Positions 62,949 through 64,000 of a stretch of 64,000 nucleotides of DNA are shown here, one piece after another. The translations under genes were made by a program, and so were the position numbers. Below the pieces are notes generated by a model that saw only the letters and a list, made by a program, of their open reading frames with translations, was not told where the DNA came from and did no database searches. The stretch spans positions 186,001 to 250,000 of the forward strand of contig NZ_CAOJCM010000001.1 in assembly GCF_948329825.1 (NCBI RefSeq), written 5' to 3'. Position 1 is the first letter of the stretch; each line of letters opens with the position of its first letter. The DNA comes from Paenibacillus sp. JJ-100. Its GTDB lineage: Bacteria; Bacillota; Bacilli; Paenibacillales; Paenibacillaceae.

Positions 62949-63728
62949 ATGAAGCGGTTGGTTCTATATCTGCTGCTCGGCTTGTTAATGATTAGCACGC
63001 TGGCATCTCAGGCAGAGGCATCTCCTATTAACGGAGCTTATCACTTTGGCTTCAAAAAAAGTCAAAATGGTCAGCTACCTTCCATTGATCAGGAAGGATT
63101 CAAGTCCATATTGGAACATAATCAAGCCATATTTTTGGGAGATACCAAACAAAAAGAACTGTATTTAACTTTTGATAATGGCTATGAGAATGGATTCACC
63201 CCTGCAATATTGGATGTGTTACGAACAAAAAAAGTGCCTGCTGCTTTCTTTGTCACGGGACATTATTTGAAGGATCAGCCTGAGCTAGTTAAACGGATGG
63301 CTGCCGAAGGGCACATCGTGGGTAACCATTCATGGAGCCACCCTGATATGACCCGAATTTCCAACGGACAAATCAAAGAGGAACTGGAAAAGGTGAAATC
63401 CGAAGTGAACCGCCTTACGGGACAACAAGCTACTTTTTTACGTCCCCCTCGAGGTATTTTTAACAATCGTACACTCGCTGAGAGTTATGCCCAAGGATAT
63501 ATTAATGTGTTCTGGTCTGTAGCCTATAAGGATTGGGACACCAATGTTCAGCGAGGTCCACAATATGCTCATCAGCAAGTGTTGAAACAACTTCATCCGG
63601 GAGCTGTCATTTTGCTGCATTCTGTATCCAAAGATAATACGGACGCACTTGGCTCTATTATCGATGAGGCTCGCAAGCAAGGTTATGTATTCAAAAGCCT
63701 CGAAGAGTTGAAAACAAAAACCTATTAA
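62949..63728 (+). CDS. pdaA: PdaA, polysaccharide deacetylase needed for muramic delta-lactam in spore cortex
   Basis: This is a 259-residue exported enzyme. A signal peptide (KRLVLYLLLGLLMISTLASQAEA) is followed by a NodB-type deacetylase domain, with metal and catalytic motifs LTFDNGYENGFTPA, HSWSHPDM, RPPRGIFN, DWDTNVQRG and ILLHSV. The TFDNGYENG form, with Asn in place of the second Asp, is typical of PdaA, which deacetylates MurNAc so that delta-lactam can form and the cortex can be broken on germination. ATG at 62949 has ACAGGAG 8 nt upstream; an upstream TTG is less likely. A sigma-G-like promoter lies before it. Confidence 0.92.
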   Translation: MKRLVLYLLLGLLMISTLASQAEASPINGAYHFGFKKSQNGQLPSIDQEGFKSILEHNQAIFLGDTKQKELYLTFDNGYENGFTPAILDVLRTKKVPAAFFVTGHYLKDQPELVKRMAAEGHIVGNHSWSHPDMTRISNGQIKEELEKVKSEVNRLTGQQATFLRPPRGIFNNRTLAESYAQGYINVFWSVAYKDWDTNVQRGPQYAHQQVLKQLHPGAVILLHSVSKDNTDALGSIIDEARKQGYVFKSLEELKTKTY

Positions 63729-63792
63729 TTCGGACAAGTTATTCGATTAATGGATCAGACAGGTGAATGTACCAAATGAGCTAAAGTCTTTT

Positions 63793-63823
63793 ACAGGTAC
63801 AGATACAGGTACGGAACAGGTAA
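63793..63823 (+). repeat. Three short direct repeats
   Basis: ACAGGTAC at 63793 and 63805 and ACAGGTAA at 63816, spaced 12 and 11 bp. Function unknown. Confidence 0.6.
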
Positions 63824-63840
63824 AGTTCAACATAATCAGA

Positions 63841-63877
63841 AGGGCATGCCAAGCGAATCTGCTTAGCATGCCCTTTA
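63841..63877 (+). terminator. Terminator-like hairpin after pdaA
   Basis: AGGGCATGCCAAGC/GCTTAGCATGCCCT with one mismatch and a 6-nt loop, followed by TTTAT. Nothing else was recognised in the last 120 bases. Confidence 0.7.
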
Positions 63878-64000
63878 TGAGTTTGACACAGTCATCAAAG
63901 TATACATAGATTGCAGTTGATGGCCTGATTCAATATATACAATGTCACATCTAGTGTGTGGTGCTATAAATAATGCCCGTTGTTTTCGGACCACAATGAC

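Overview
The window looks like a chromosomal segment of a spore-forming, xylan-degrading Firmicute, most likely a Paenibacillus. The reasons are the spore genes (ytxC, a gamma-type SASP behind a sigma-G-like promoter, prkA, yhbH-spoVR, pdaA), a T-box in front of thrS, Bacillus-type 0A boxes in front of an AbrB homologue, the futalosine-route gene mqnC, Lpl/Ytc-type sugar importers without their own ATPase, and a large GH10 xylanase with CBM22 and CBM9 modules. Most of the window is ordinary housekeeping and regulatory sequence. No rRNA, tRNA, CRISPR array, prophage or insertion sequence was seen.

Layout. 0-6 kb: end of mqnC, a two-gene dehydrogenase operon, a YitT membrane protein and a KhtTU K+/H+ antiporter. 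6-10.6 kb: ytxC, T-box, thrS, a 3D-domain secreted protein and the SASP. 10.8-17.7 kb: envelope stress, with liaF-liaS-liaR, then a membrane-anchored HtrA protease next to an OmpR-type two-component pair. 17.7-24.2 kb: ispH, a DAHP synthase, a GSI-beta type glutamine synthetase, serC, trmL and an abrB-like regulator. 24.3-31.3 kb: a serine hydrolase diverging from an esterase/ABC-importer operon controlled by a cluster of LacI-type operators, followed by a LacI regulator. 31.4-42 kb: a 34-residue membrane peptide gene, an NAGPA-domain protein, an orphan ComA-like regulator, an aminotransferase, azoR, a DUF2161 protein, prkA, a short globin-coupled sensor and a second LacI regulator. 42-53 kb: xylanase, an MHYT-PAS-GGDEF-EAL protein, a toxin-antitoxin-like pair bracketed by two near-identical hairpins, spoVR-yhbH and an MFS transporter.

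The most interesting part is 53.0-62.3 kb, a complete lasso-peptide (RiPP) cluster of the paeninodin type. Its order is sulfotransferase, lasso cyclase (C), a 45-residue precursor gene (A, 56471-56608) that is easily missed, an HprK-like peptide kinase (K), a PqqD-like recognition protein (B1), a transglutaminase-like leader protease (B2), a nucleotidyltransferase-like protein (N) and an ABC exporter (D), with a convergent APS kinase gene (cysC) just beyond. The predicted core has an Ala1-Asp9 ring (AGVGYRQID) and a 14-residue tail ending in Ser. The kinase should phosphorylate that Ser, and the sulfotransferase, possibly fed with PAPS through CysC, may add a second modification. Two non-coding signals look purpose-built. 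One is a tandem, 31-bp-spaced palindromic operator at the cluster promoter. The other is a terminator just after the precursor gene whose 5' arm is also claimed by a competing hairpin, which would set the ratio of precursor to enzymes.
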